A DNA stretch of 64,000 nucleotides from Dactylorhiza incarnata (taxonomy: Eukaryota; Streptophyta; Magnoliopsida; Asparagales; Orchidaceae), in contig JAWHQI010000065.1 of the NCBI GenBank assembly GCA_033032865.1, forward strand, positions 6,200,001 to 6,264,000, read 5' to 3'. Under the pieces are notes generated by a model that ran no database searches, was not told the DNA's origin, and worked only from the letters and a program-made list of their open reading frames with translations. A program made the position numbers and the translations under genes. Shown in pieces: positions 42,301 through 52,366 of this stretch; position 1 is the stretch's first letter, and the number at the start of each line of letters is the position of its first letter.

Positions 42301-43904
42301 AGGGATAAGATGTTGTACAAGAATAATTTAATAACACACTCACCCACACCCCGTGGTTACGGGAGCTTAGTCGGTTTGGTGCAACGAGCAGTAAGCTCCA
42401 TGTTTGTAAGAGCGGATTGATAAGTCAGGTGAGCTTGTGACTCGGTAGTGTATGTTGGTACGGACGGGTTGGTCCGGTGAGCCGGTGGCTCGGAAGGTTA
42501 TTATTGACGGGCAGGTTAGCCCGGGGAGCTTATGGCTCGGAGGTAGATAGTAGAACATGTTGCATGTGCACGAAGGTGGTGGGTCTTCGGTATTGGATGG
42601 TCGTTCACACCGACGTCAATACGTTGACTCGGCAAGTGTGGTAATTACACTTAGCCATGAAAGTCTGGCGGTCCAGTCAGCAAGAGTACGCAGACGCTCC
42701 GCGGTTTTGTGTTGAGGCGTACGATAGGTCTAGGTTAGGTAGTGTGAATACCAACCTAGAGGTGGGCGAGGCCCAACCCACCGCTTCCGTTTGCCACTAC
42801 GGGAGTATCCTGGGAGTCTTGCTAGCTCCAAAAAGGGGAAACTAAAGGTATATGCGCATAAAGTCGTAGTGAATGAGTTGCACTTGTATGAACATAGCAT
42901 AACAGCATACCTTGCATGTCATAGCATGAACATTGCATTTCAACCCCTACCCCTAACGTATAAATTGGTATGGGACTTTTTATACGATAGGCCCTGCTAA
43001 ACGACCCCTTGGTCTATAGGTTTGTATGGGCATTCCTATAAATCAATTGTTACTTTTAAATTACTTTACTTGCGTCGCACTGCTTCTCTATATTACTTTA
43101 CTGCACTTATTACTGTTTACTTGCTTATACTGCTAGAATAGAAATTATATGGATATACTCTTGACAGCGTAGAATATTTGTCACCTGCTTTTGTTTACTC
43201 CACTTTGTTGTCCTCCGCTTCTTCCTCCCGCCTGGTGCATAGGAGTTGCGGGGGGAGGCGGGGACAAAATCGGCTTAGTCTTTATGACTAACGGTCGGTT
43301 GTGACCGTAGGTGTTCGAGGAGCTGGAGTACCGGCACGACCAGCCAAGACATGATGGCAGGATCTGAGGAGCAGAAGCCATGCAATACTTCTACTACAGG
43401 GCAGATGTTTGAAGATTTGAGAATTGTTAGCTTCCGCATAGATGTTGAGTGAGAGAGTGAGATTTTGTTCAACCTTGGTTATGTACTGGGCATAAGCCCC
43501 TTTTAATCTTTCATTTATGTCCTCATTGATGGTCAATTTACATTTGAATATAAATATATATACATATGCGTGTGATGTGGACTTATGTACTAGTTTTTCT
43601 TCTTATCTCTTGTTGGCCTGGTTGATCGTCCTTGCCGGCAGGATCGGCGTCTTGCGGGGGTTGCTAACTTGTGTGCTAGCAACTCCGTAAGGTGGCGGTT
43701 CTGGGCATAAGATCCAGGAACTCTCCTGGTGCGGGAGAGGGATCTTACATATTGTATTTGATACATTCTAGTTTGTCTCAAGTATTGTACAGGGAGATGA
43801 TATTCCATACAATAGAATTGATTCATAGGTGTGTTTTTTAAATCAGCTGAGAAGGCCTCACTGTATCAGCTGAACCGCTGAGACAAGACCAGGAGCCGCT
43901 GAGA

Positions 43905-44380
43905 AGGCATCTGGGCAAGCGAGCTGAAGATAGAAGAAACTTGGCGTGTTCGTAGAACGCAGAACTCAGTTCGTCGAACGCTAAGATGAGACAGAATAAA
44001 CAGCTGAGACTTGGCGTGTTCGTCGAACGCAGAACTCAGTTCGTCAAACGCAGAACTCAGTTCGTCGAACGTTGAGACGAGACAGAAGAAACAGCTAAGA
44101 CTTGGCGTGTTCGTCGAAAACAGAACTCAGTTCGTCGAACGCAGAACTCAGTTCGTCGAACGTTGAGACGAGACAGAAGAAACCACTGAGACTTAGCGTG
44201 TTCGTCGAACGTAGAGACGGGATAGAAGCAAGCGCTGAGACTTAGCGTGTTCGTCGAACGAAGAATGAAGTTCATCGAACGCAGAGTATGGCAAGTTAGC
44301 TGAACACAGAGTATGGCGAGTTTGTCGAACGCAGAACTTAGTTCGTCGAACGCAGTATGGCGAGTTCGTCGAACGCAGAT
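43905..44380 (+). repeat. Palindrome block in the solo Sirevirus LTR U3
   Basis: More than ten copies of GTTCGTCGAAC (5-bp arms around one base) within roughly 70-90-bp units (GACTTGGCGTGTTCGTCGAA ... GCAGAACTCAG). It ends about 110 bp upstream of the TATA box. Confidence 0.85.
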
Positions 44381-44486
44381 TGCGTGTTTTGCTTTTGGCG
44401 CAAGCTACAGAAAGACATTGTGGGGTCCACCAGTTTTTCCCATATCTGTCGGAAGGACAGCTAAGAGCCATTGAAGGTCGGGGATG

Positions 44487-44494
44487 TATAAAAG
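44487..44494 (+). promoter_or_regulatory. TATA box, solo Sirevirus LTR
   Basis: TATAAAAG, followed by a purine-rich leader. Confidence 0.65.
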
Positions 44495-44794
44495 AAGAAG
44501 TTATGGCACTTTGGAAAAGAGCTGGTCGAGTGCTAAAACAAATTTACTATTCCATCGATGGCCAGAGCTCTCGTCTTTCTCCTCCTGCTCACTGAACAAG
44601 CAAGAAGAATCAGAGAGAAAAAGAAAGCTCCTCTACAAGAAGGAGCAAGGTGATCTTTCATCCTTCAACTAAAGAGGAAGATCAGTTTGTAGTTGCCATC
44701 AACATCTCCAGCTACAAGATAGCATAAGCTGTGCAGGAACTACAGAAAACTTCTACTCTCTGTTGTCTGTTGTAGTAAGCTTCAAATACTCTTT

Positions 44795-45115
44795 TACTAT
44801 AGGGATATTGCCTAAGTTTGTTGGGCTATTTACCTGAGATTGTAGGGCTTATTGGCCTGAGTTTGTAGGGCTGAAGGCCTGAGCTTGTATGGTTGTTTAG
44901 CCTGAGTTGTAGGGTATTATTGCCTGAGTTGTAGGAGGTGCATTCCTCTGAGGTAGGGCTGTTTAGGCCTGAGATTGTAGGACCTTCTGTGGTCTGAATT
45001 GTAGGATCAGTGACTGATCAGAGGTAGAGCTGCTGTGCCTGAGGTAGGGTTGGGAAAACCTGAGAGATCCTAAGGGATCTGTGCTGTAAGCTATTTTAGC
45101 TGAGTTTGGAGGAGT
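44795..45115 (+). repeat. Hairpin chain in the solo Sirevirus leader, about 12 units
   Basis: Units of roughly 20-30 bp joined by (T/C)GAG-TTGTAG linkers. Pairings I can draw include GATCA/TGATC, GACC/GGTC, GAGG/CCTC, GGTT/AACC, AGATCC/GGATCT and AGCTA/TAGCT, each with its own loop. Same linker and same distance from the TATA box as the chain in Sirevirus-1, on unrelated stem sequence. Confidence 0.75.
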
Positions 45116-45337
45116 TGGCCCTGTCTAACACACTGTTAGAAGGGTGAAGGGGGAAAGTGAACTACCCATAGACACACTGTCTTGGGGAACCACTATAAAC
45201 ACTTGTGTGTTTTCTGTGTGTGGTTGATTACTTGCTTAGAATAATCTTAAACATCTAAATCAAACAAGTAAAAATCAAAAGACCTATTCACCCCCCCCCT
45301 ATAGGTGAATTAGATCACATACCTATATAATCTTTCA

Positions 45338-47690
45338 TAACATTTGCCGGACAAAATTACCCTAAAAAACTGCTTCCTACTATTACAAAAATCTTAGTTT
45401 TTTGGGCATTTAACCCGACAGCTCCCCCCCCCCCCACCCCCACCCCCGACTTTCTCCTCCCACGGAGGCACGAAACCACTGCCATGTCTTCTCCCTCACG
45501 GAACCTCCTCCTTGACTGCCACTCGCCGAAAGCAGCGTCTACATCCCATTGAGAGAGCCCCCGCTACCCCGCACCCTCGATAGAGCCTCCTCCAAGTCTT
45601 CTAAAACACTCTGCCGAGTCTCCAGCTCCTCCTACTTCCTCCACTAAAATGTTGCTCCTCCACAGAGCCTCCTCCGCAGCTCCTCTGCTTCGGGTCTTAT
45701 CCTCTACATATATTTCTCTCGTGTTCTTCCAAACCTCCTAGTTTCTCTGCCTTCTTGCCATTGAATGCTCATTTCTTTGTCTTCCAGAGGTCTTACTTGA
45801 CACATTCATCGCCTCCTTCCAACGCCACACATCATCTCCCCTTCTCCAAGCTACCGCATTGCAGAGGTGTGCCCTGCTCCTATTTAGAGTTTGCTTCATT
45901 CTGTCTATGAACTCTTCCGACTCTTCCAACTCCTATTTTGTAATCCGACTGATTTTAATTAGATTTACCATTGCAGAGTCGATTGATTTTAATTAATTAA
46001 TTTAGTAAGCATTTGAGTTCTCACAGCCCAATTGTTTTTAATTCTTACGAATTGTACTGATTTTACTGATGAGTTTTGCTAGCCGAGTTTTCACAGCTAC
46101 TTATGAGTTTTACTGATGAGTTTTGCGGTTTCTTTTCTAAATCTTCCATCTATAGTTTCAAAGTCTCTCTATGTTTTAATAGTCTTAAAGTTTAGGGTGC
46201 TTGGGTTTTATGGATCACCTTTTTTCCGATTAATGGAAATCTGAAATGTTGAAGTACTGAATGCTCCTCTACCTTGCACGGTGCTTAATTATTGTTTCAA
46301 CGTTTGATCTCCTATGCTTGAATCTAGCTTGGACTGCATTCATATTTGTGTTTTCAGCGTCCAGCTCGAGTTTCTGTTCACCCATTTCGCTTTATTAAAG
46401 GTTTTTTCCTCCATCCGGAGTTATACCTTGCACAATGCTTAATCTGATATTTTGTTAGATGATTCAGAGTATCGGTTTGCTCTACCTAATTCAGAGTATT
46501 TGCAATTGCTTTTTAATTCATAATTTATTAAAACCGCCTCATTAGTGTCTCTAGCATTATCAATGCATTTTTACTGTATGCAGGAGGAAATTAAAACTGT
46601 CCCATTAGTGAGCTCTAGCTTCATCCTTTTTGCATTCATATAAAATCTCAGAATGTGCATGAAATTGAATGAGAAAAGCTTTTAGCATGTGTTGATATCA
46701 GGTCTCACTGTCAACTTCATGCTTCTCATTGATAACTTGCATTGGTGTTAGTTGTAGAGCCTTTAGTCAAGAATCTATGTGGTTAGCCTCCTATTTCTTC
46801 CCTATATCATGAAGAGCCCTATTTTACTTTTCTTTGCTTTTTTCATATGAGGCTATATTGGAATAACTTGAAAAAAGAATGGGCATTTAAAAGCAGCTTT
46901 AGAGATTTGTCATGTCTTCAGTTACATATCATTAACTATTTTTTAATGCAACTGTTAGAGAAGAATGGGAAAAGATCTTGGGTCTTAGCTCATTAGAGTT
47001 GTTATTACTATTACATAATTTCCTCAATTATTCTGAAAAGTAGTCTTTACTCTAAGCCCAATGAGGCACATTTTTGTTGGGACATTATCAATTTGAGAAT
47101 CCCCTCATAATTTGAGTGATCCCTTGATAGACTAAATATTTTTATATCAAATTCATCATGTGCAACAGAGATGTTTCTATACCAAACTCATCATAATGTG
47201 TAACGGAAATTTTTCCATCAGAAGGGAGACATTCAGAGGAAATCTATCATGGTTGTCCACTATTTTTCATATTTAGATCAAATTATACACCAGCCGATGA
47301 AATCTAACGATAAATGAGAAAGCTTATTAGTTAATTTTTTGGGGTTGCATATGCCTTCACAATCTGCAATCTTGGTGTTTGTCATTACTCTTGCAGATTT
47401 ATGTAAAGGAATTCAACCCTCTTCTATTTACATGCCTCTATAATTGACCTGTGACGAAACAATACTTCACTTTAGTGCCTTCCATTTACAATTTCTTCCA
47501 TTTTTGCATCATAATGTTAATAAACATTTTAGCATTTCATGGATGTTTTCCTACGCCAATGGATAGTCTTCATGGGTGTTTTTAATAGAAGTTTAAGGGG
47601 TTTTGCCTATATTCGAGATGACGGTATATCTATATCAATAAAAATACAGAATGGGCGTAGATTTAAATTAGTAGTTCACGAGAAAACCCC
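45338..47690 (+). other. Unassigned non-repetitive stretch, gene-leader-like
   Basis: A C tract (45424-45436), a CT-rich GC segment to about 45700, then AT-rich sequence resembling a plant 5' leader and long intron. No convincing ORF or LTR. It may be the 5' region of the gene whose exon fragment is at 50611-50870, but nothing proves that. Confidence 0.35.
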
Positions 47691-47709
47691 GTTTTTATGA
47701 GAAGTAATC

Positions 47710-47965
47710 CACCAAATAATGTCACCTCCCTGATCAATGTCGCTGCTCACGAATAATGTTATCGCCCACGACCAATGTCGCCGCCCACTACCAATGTAGC
47801 CGCCCATGACAATTGTTGCCCCGATGACCAATGTCGCCGCCCATGATCAATGTCGCCCACCACGACCAATGTCTCCGCCCACGACCAATGTCGCCGCCCA
47901 CGACTAATGTCGCCGCCAACAACCAATGTCGCCTCTCCGACCAATGTCGCCGCCCCGCACAGAGT
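47710..47965. repeat. Minisatellite of about 20 bp (CAATGTCGCCGCCCACGAC)
   Basis: About 12 imperfect units, CCAATGTCGCCGCCCACGA and variants. No coding call: apparent frames are repeat translations. Confidence 0.85.
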
Positions 47966-48089
47966 CCCCAGTGCCTCTGACCCTATGTTAGTGCAACGAC
48001 GGGCTTCACCCGCACTGGCAGCGGGCTACGCCTGCTCACAACTGACGCAGACTATGCTCGTCGTCGGTTTTTAAAAATCCTTATAAAAT

Positions 48090-48360
48090 CAGGCGATCTA
48101 CAAATAGCGGCCAGAATGTGATCTGCGAATAGCGACCAGCGCAAAACTGATTGACTATTTGCAGATCAATGTGGTCTGTGAATAACGGCCAGCGTAAAAC
48201 TATGTCGCTATTCGCAGACCAACTGATTGACTATTCGCAGACCAATTTGGTCTGCGAATAATGGTCAACGTAAAACTGATTGACAATTCGCAGACCAAGG
48301 TGGTCTGCGAATAACGAGTAGTGCAAAACTATTTGGCTATTTGCAGACCATCGTGAACGG
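48090..48360. repeat. Repeated palindromes built on GGTCTGCGAATA
   Basis: Alternating TGGTCTGCGAATA and TATTCGCAGACCA words separated by GCCAGCGTAAAACTGATTGA. One junction (48233-48259) has perfect 13-bp arms around one base. A TATAAATA box follows at 48461-48468. Host element not identified. Confidence 0.8.
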
Positions 48361-48502
48361 TCCGTATTTTTTGAGTTCATCTCGGACGGATATGAGTTTC
48401 TGATCAATTGCTTTTTAATTCTATCAATTTTGAAGTCATCCATACTTCTTTTTAGAATAGTATAAATAAACATTTATGTTTTAAATGTTCATATATATAT
48501 AT

Positions 48503-49469
48503 TGTTGCGGGTCGCTTGGGTGATCTTGGTAGACTAGTCTAATTGAACCACCTTAGCTCGGAAGTGAACCAAGCGCGCAAACAGTCAATTTGAGATTCGT
48601 TGGATACACTGGGACTTTTTGACGTGGAAAACCCGAAAAGGGTAAAAAACCACATGGTCGGAGCTGTGCCGACCAAACTTCACTATCTTGGGGGGTTACA
48701 ATCAGGATCTTAGAACTCGAGCACGACAGGCCGATGCTCATTACAATGAGAGAGAGAGAACTCCGAGGGTGACAGACCACCTCTCGAAAAGCTAAGTCAT
48801 TTTTTCTTCTGAGAATCAGGGTGAGAACGAAAGTGAGAATGCTCGGAGAACAAAAGTGAGAATGCTAGGAAAACAAAAGTGAGACTGCTGGGTCGCCTTT
48901 CGTGGAAGTGGAAATCTTCAAGTCCACGAAGGAGATCTTCGAGCACCGAAGGAAAGCTCAGAGGAAATCTTCGCAGAGCTCTCTCGGGTGCCGAAAGTCA
49001 GATGTTGGAAATGAATGCCTGGGGCTCCTTTTAAACCTTTGGCCGGGGGTTGCCCGGTAATTTTGCCGTCGTAACTACCGTAACCACCTGGCGGGCAAAT
49101 CACATTTGTCGATTCGGAACATGCGGATCACCATTTTTCATAAATGACCGTCTGGGCAGCTTTGTTGAAGGTGAAAAAGGCGACGGACGATTCCTGAAAT
49201 GTGAGAAGTTAGAAAGATAAAATGTGAGCGCGTCGGAAATATGGGATTGTTCCAAGAGTACTCAGAAGCATTCCGAACGTGCATGGGCGCGGAGGCGTTC
49301 TGAGCGATCAAGTGAGCGTTGTCGGAATGCGGTCGTCATGTAGGCGATCCGCGACTTTTGGCGATGGTGCTTATTCAAAAAGCGGGAGGCGAAGTCTCCT
49401 GAGGCGAAAATGGGCTCAACCCATACCTGACGGGGTGGATGCGGCTTCGGCCATGTCCCCTACAAGCCC
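48503..49469 (-). other. Possible LTR-like segment, family unknown
   Basis: Bounded by TGTTGCGGGTC and GTCCCCTACA (TG...CA), with a TATA-like TTTAAAAGG on the - strand near 49032. No matching duplication at the ends (TATAT versus AGCCC) and no PBS or PPT, so only a suggestion. Confidence 0.25.
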
Positions 49470-49704
49470 CAGGAGGGGGGGGGGGCGGGGGGGGTTCGGC
49501 CGCGCCCTCATGGGGGTGCGGTTTTTGCCGCATCCCCCATGAGGGGGTGCGGCTGCCTCAAAATTTCCTACTACTTTACCCTAAACACCGCTTTATTTTC
49601 AGTGCTCACATACTGCCCAAATTCTCAAATATGACAACTGTGTGTGATAAGAGATTAAGGGTTTGCGTGCGGGGAAAAATGTGAAAGGAGTGGTAGTAAA
49701 TAAA
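49470..49704. other. G-rich run and inverted repeat
   Basis: G11 and G8 runs (49475-49494), then an inverted repeat with arms CCTCATGGGGGTGCGG (49506-49521) and its near-complement (49528-49544, one extra base). No gene. Confidence 0.6.
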
Positions 49705-50134
49705 GGGCGCTGCTATTAGCACTACAGTTTTGGCTATCCGCACTCAATTTGTACGAGTTATTATGCGTCTTTTGGAAATACGCCTTGTACATTTATTTTT
49801 AGGAAAATTGTTCAACACAAAAGTTGAAGACCTCGTCGAGATCTACAACTTTTGTGTCGAACACTTTTCCTAAAAATGCACGCACAAGACGTATTGCCGC
49901 TCTGATTGAAATTAATATTGGCATAACTATAGCAAATTTTTGGAAATACGTCTTGTACATGTATTCTTAGAAGTGTTCAACACGAAAGTTGTAGATCTTA
50001 ACGAGATCTACAATTTTAGTGTTGAACACTTTTCCTAAAAATAAATATACATGCCGTATTTTTCCAAAATGCGCATAATAACTCGGGCAAATTGAGTGCG
50101 GATAACCAAAACTGCAGTGCTTATAGCAGCACCC
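49705..50134. mobile_element. MITE, 430 bp, long terminal inverted repeats, TSD TAAATAAA
   Basis: Ends GGGCGCTGCTATTAGCACTA and, reversed, GGGTGCTGCTATAAGCACTG; the inverted match runs well over 100 bp inward with mismatches, so the element can fold into one hairpin. Flanked by TAAATAAA on both sides (49697-49704, 50135-50142). An 8-bp duplication suits hAT, but TIR and superfamily are not certain. No coding capacity. Confidence 0.88.
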
Positions 50135-50142
50135 TAAATAAA

Positions 50143-50610
50143 AGGTTGCAAATTGAGTCGAAATCTGACAGTTGTAAATGAATACTTGTTTGAATAATCT
50201 CTGTTTGCAAAGCTATTTAGAACTGAAAAAAATTTAGCTGTTTGGCAAAACATCAGTGTGATGTTTAATAACAATATTGTCAATGATATATATTGTAAAA
50301 ATCAACTAATTTTTTTAATTCTTCAAAATCAATTGGGAAATATATTTTTTATATTTATTAGTAAGAAATTTGGCAATCAAGAGATTTTTTTAATGCAGCA
50401 TTTCATATTTTAATAATTTGGAATTTGAATTATTATGAAATATTTTAATTTTATTGAGCCCTTTGTTGAGCTGACTGGTAAGCTCTTGATGCGGGCAGGT
50501 TTCTATGCACACCATTCTTTCTACCGATCAACTCACAATCTAAACAATTTCTCCGGCTATCGCCTTCTTCGTGAATTTAACTTTTACGACTATTTTTTTT
50601 TCTGATTTTT
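50143..50610 (+). other. AT-rich stretch ending in a splice-acceptor-like tract
   Basis: No gene. Ends TTTTTTTTCTGATTTTTAG before the coding-like segment at 50612, which fits an intron 3' end. Confidence 0.4.
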
Positions 50611-50611
50611 A

Positions 50612-50870
50612 GGTTGAAGGCCGCGGTCCTCGATTCCGGCGAACTGGATCAGTGCAGGTGGAAAGGGTCACGAGGATCATCAAGAAAGTTGCATCGTACA
50701 CATCGATGGTGGACGACGACGAACTGGATCTCGATCGGCTGTTGGAGAAGCCGAAGATGACATCGAGCGACAAAGATCCTTCGACGAGAGGTCGTTCAGT
50801 GAGCTTTTCCTCGAGATCGAGCGAGATCTGCTCGCCTTTTCTTCGGGAGGACAGAAACAGAAGAAGTAAT
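50612..50870 (+). pseudogene. Probable fragment of an alkaline/neutral invertase N-terminal exon
   Basis: From ATG 50706 the frame gives MVDDDELDLDRLLEKPK; after a frameshift near 50780 another frame gives FDERSFSELFLEIERDLLAF. Plant neutral invertases carry a short Leu-rich 'DLDLSRLLDKP' segment followed by 'SFDERSLSEL' before the catalytic domain, and this matches in order and spacing. The frame stops at 50868-50870 or nearby, with no downstream catalytic exons before the LTR at 51207. Alternatives: another Ser/Glu-rich host protein, or a fragment captured by a transposon. Confidence 0.4.
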
Positions 50871-51206
50871 TAAACGCGGTGGACTGGAGCTCGGGGTCAC
50901 GGGCTACAAATGGCGGAAGAAATAAAAGGATTCGAAAAGCGAGCGCTTGAAACAAAGGGCGGAAAAACAATCGGGTTCAGGTCTGGCGTTGCGTTTATCC
51001 TAAACGTACAGCTATTCCAATGCTTATCCAAATAGGCCCTATGATCAACGAGAGAATTTTCTGTGCGCTCATCACACCAATATAAGCATAGCGCGCGGGC
51101 CTTTGTTTCTTGCAAAACTACAGTTGTAACATAATATACAGTTCTAATGAACTGTATTCTTACACTTATTTTTGCCGCAAAAATACATTTACCAAAAACA
51201 CACCAT
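50871..51206 (+). other. Unassigned spacer before Sirevirus-3
   Basis: No gene, repeat or RNA recognised. Confidence 0.5.
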
Positions 51207-51369
51207 TGTTGGAACATGGTCTTCCGCATCTCCTAGGTTTGAGAATAATAAATCATATTTGTATTTGATCTTGTGTGTTTAAGTGTGCAGCAAACAAATG
51301 TCATATGACTCAAGAATAACATAAGAAGGTTGTCCCCAAGTTTGAAGCCAAAATTCCAGCATGCTCATT

Positions 51370-51595
51370 AGCGCCGGCGGTAGCCACTAGCGCAGGCGCT
51401 AGCTCTGATTATAGCAATTTCGGGAGGCAAGTATAGAAGGTGCTAGCGCAGGCGCTAGCGGCTAGCGCAAGCGTTATCTCGACGCATATGAGGAATGTCG
51501 GCAGGGTTTCTTTGGAATGAAAGATGCGCACGCGGAGAATATTTCCTAATTTAGGATAGCATCTGCGATAGCGCTAGCACATGCGCTAGCTCTCT
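51370..51595 (+). repeat. Palindrome block in Sirevirus-3 U3
   Basis: Several GCTAGCGC / GCGCTAGC arms in varying pairings, ending within 10 bp of the TATA box. A related stretch (ACGCTAGCCACTAACGCCGG) also appears in the gag-pol gap near 53939. Confidence 0.75.
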
Positions 51596-51599
51596 CTCC

Positions 51600-51607
51600 T
51601 ATAAAAG
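51600..51607 (+). promoter_or_regulatory. TATA box, Sirevirus-3 LTR
   Basis: TATAAAAG in the context CTCCTATAAAAGGAGCC. Confidence 0.75.
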
Positions 51608-52310
51608 GAGCCATATTCTCTCGTTTTCAACACACATCCTTGAGAGAGTTCTAGTGCCAAAATTACAGAGCCATATTCTACCGAAAATTGATCTCCCGCC
51701 CAAAGTTCTGTGAGTTTCTGAAGGAGTATTTCTTCACGCCGCATCCGACCGACGATCGCTTCAACCACGCTTATTCTACAGCGGTCTTTCGTCTCCAACT
51801 TCAGAAGTTCTTCATGAGGGAGTCTTAATATTGTTGTTATTTTCATCTCTTTTTTTGTAATCGTGTAGTAAATTTGCCTCGTGTTGGCGACTAGGTCTGG
51901 GTAGGACTTAGGGAGGAATTCGCCTCGTGTTGGAGACTAGATCTAGGTTTGGTCTAGGGAGTGCTCGAGGCCATATCCGGGGAAGGGTTGGCTAGAGCGT
52001 CTTGAGGCCTTATCCGGGAAAGGATAGACTAAAGCCACCAGTTCGTGGGGGATACGAGTCGGGATAGAAAACGAAAAAGTCTTTTTACTATTTGCCTTCG
52101 ATTTCTAGCGTTATAAGAAGTCAAGTTTTGTAATCTTATATTTCATATTAATAAAATCATGTCTATATTTTATTTCACTTGATTTGTTTTGATTTTGCTC
52201 TACTTCGATCTCTTATTATTTCAAGTATTTCAAAATATAACATAACTTTTTAAAACCCTTATTCACCCCCCCCCCCCCCCCCCTCCAAGGGCACCTACAG
52301 ATCCAACAAG

Positions 52311-52322
52311 TGGTATTAGAGC
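52311..52322 (+). promoter_or_regulatory. Primer binding site (tRNA-Met) of Sirevirus-3
   Basis: TGGTATTAGAGC two bases after the LTR end. Confidence 0.85.
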
Positions 52323-52366
52323 GGTTTATTCCAAACACTCTAACAACCAGGAATAAATGATGTCTT

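Larger units (their letters stand above)
38071..43749 (+). mobile_element. Very long solo LTR (5679 bp) with TATTG duplication
   Basis: Starts TGTAACATCTCATT, ends GGGATCTTACA, flanked by TATTG at 38066-38070 and 43750-43754. No gag or pol frame is visible and no second copy of either end is present inside, so a single LTR is the simplest reading. The start and end resemble large gypsy (Tekay-like) LTRs. Orientation follows the TGTAAC start and is tentative. About 39600-41700 is AT-rich; 39400-39560 is a G-rich segment. Confidence 0.75.
38001..45337 (+). mobile_element. Sirevirus solo LTR, split by another solo LTR
   Basis: Starts TGTTGTGAATATTG (38001) and ends ATAATCTTTCA (45337), flanked by TAACA on both sides (37996-38000, 45338-45342). 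Removing the 38071-43749 insertion and one TATTG copy leaves about 1650 bp. It ends with the TTCACCCCCC tract and CTATAGGTGAATTAG, like the Sirevirus-1 LTR end. No internal region, so it arose by LTR-LTR recombination. Confidence 0.85.
51207..52308 (+). repeat. 5' LTR of Sirevirus-3 (1102 bp)
   Basis: TGTTGGAACATGG ... GATCCAACA. U3 contains palindromes such as GCTAGCGCAGGCGCTAGC (51442-51459) and half copies between 51370 and 51595. TATA box TATAAAAG at 51600-51607. C18 tract at 52266-52283 close to the LTR end. Confidence 0.88.

Noticed and set aside
47759..48074. Frames with repeated VGGDIGRGR or SPPTTNV
   Set aside because: Translations of the 20-bp minisatellite.
47700..48360. CRISPR-like or origin-like array of direct repeats
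   Set aside because: Repeats are imperfect minisatellite and palindromic words without unique spacers, in a plant retroelement context.
48503..49469. Confident call of a solo LTR
   Set aside because: TG...CA ends exist but flanking 5-mers differ and no PBS or PPT is present; kept only as a low-confidence feature.
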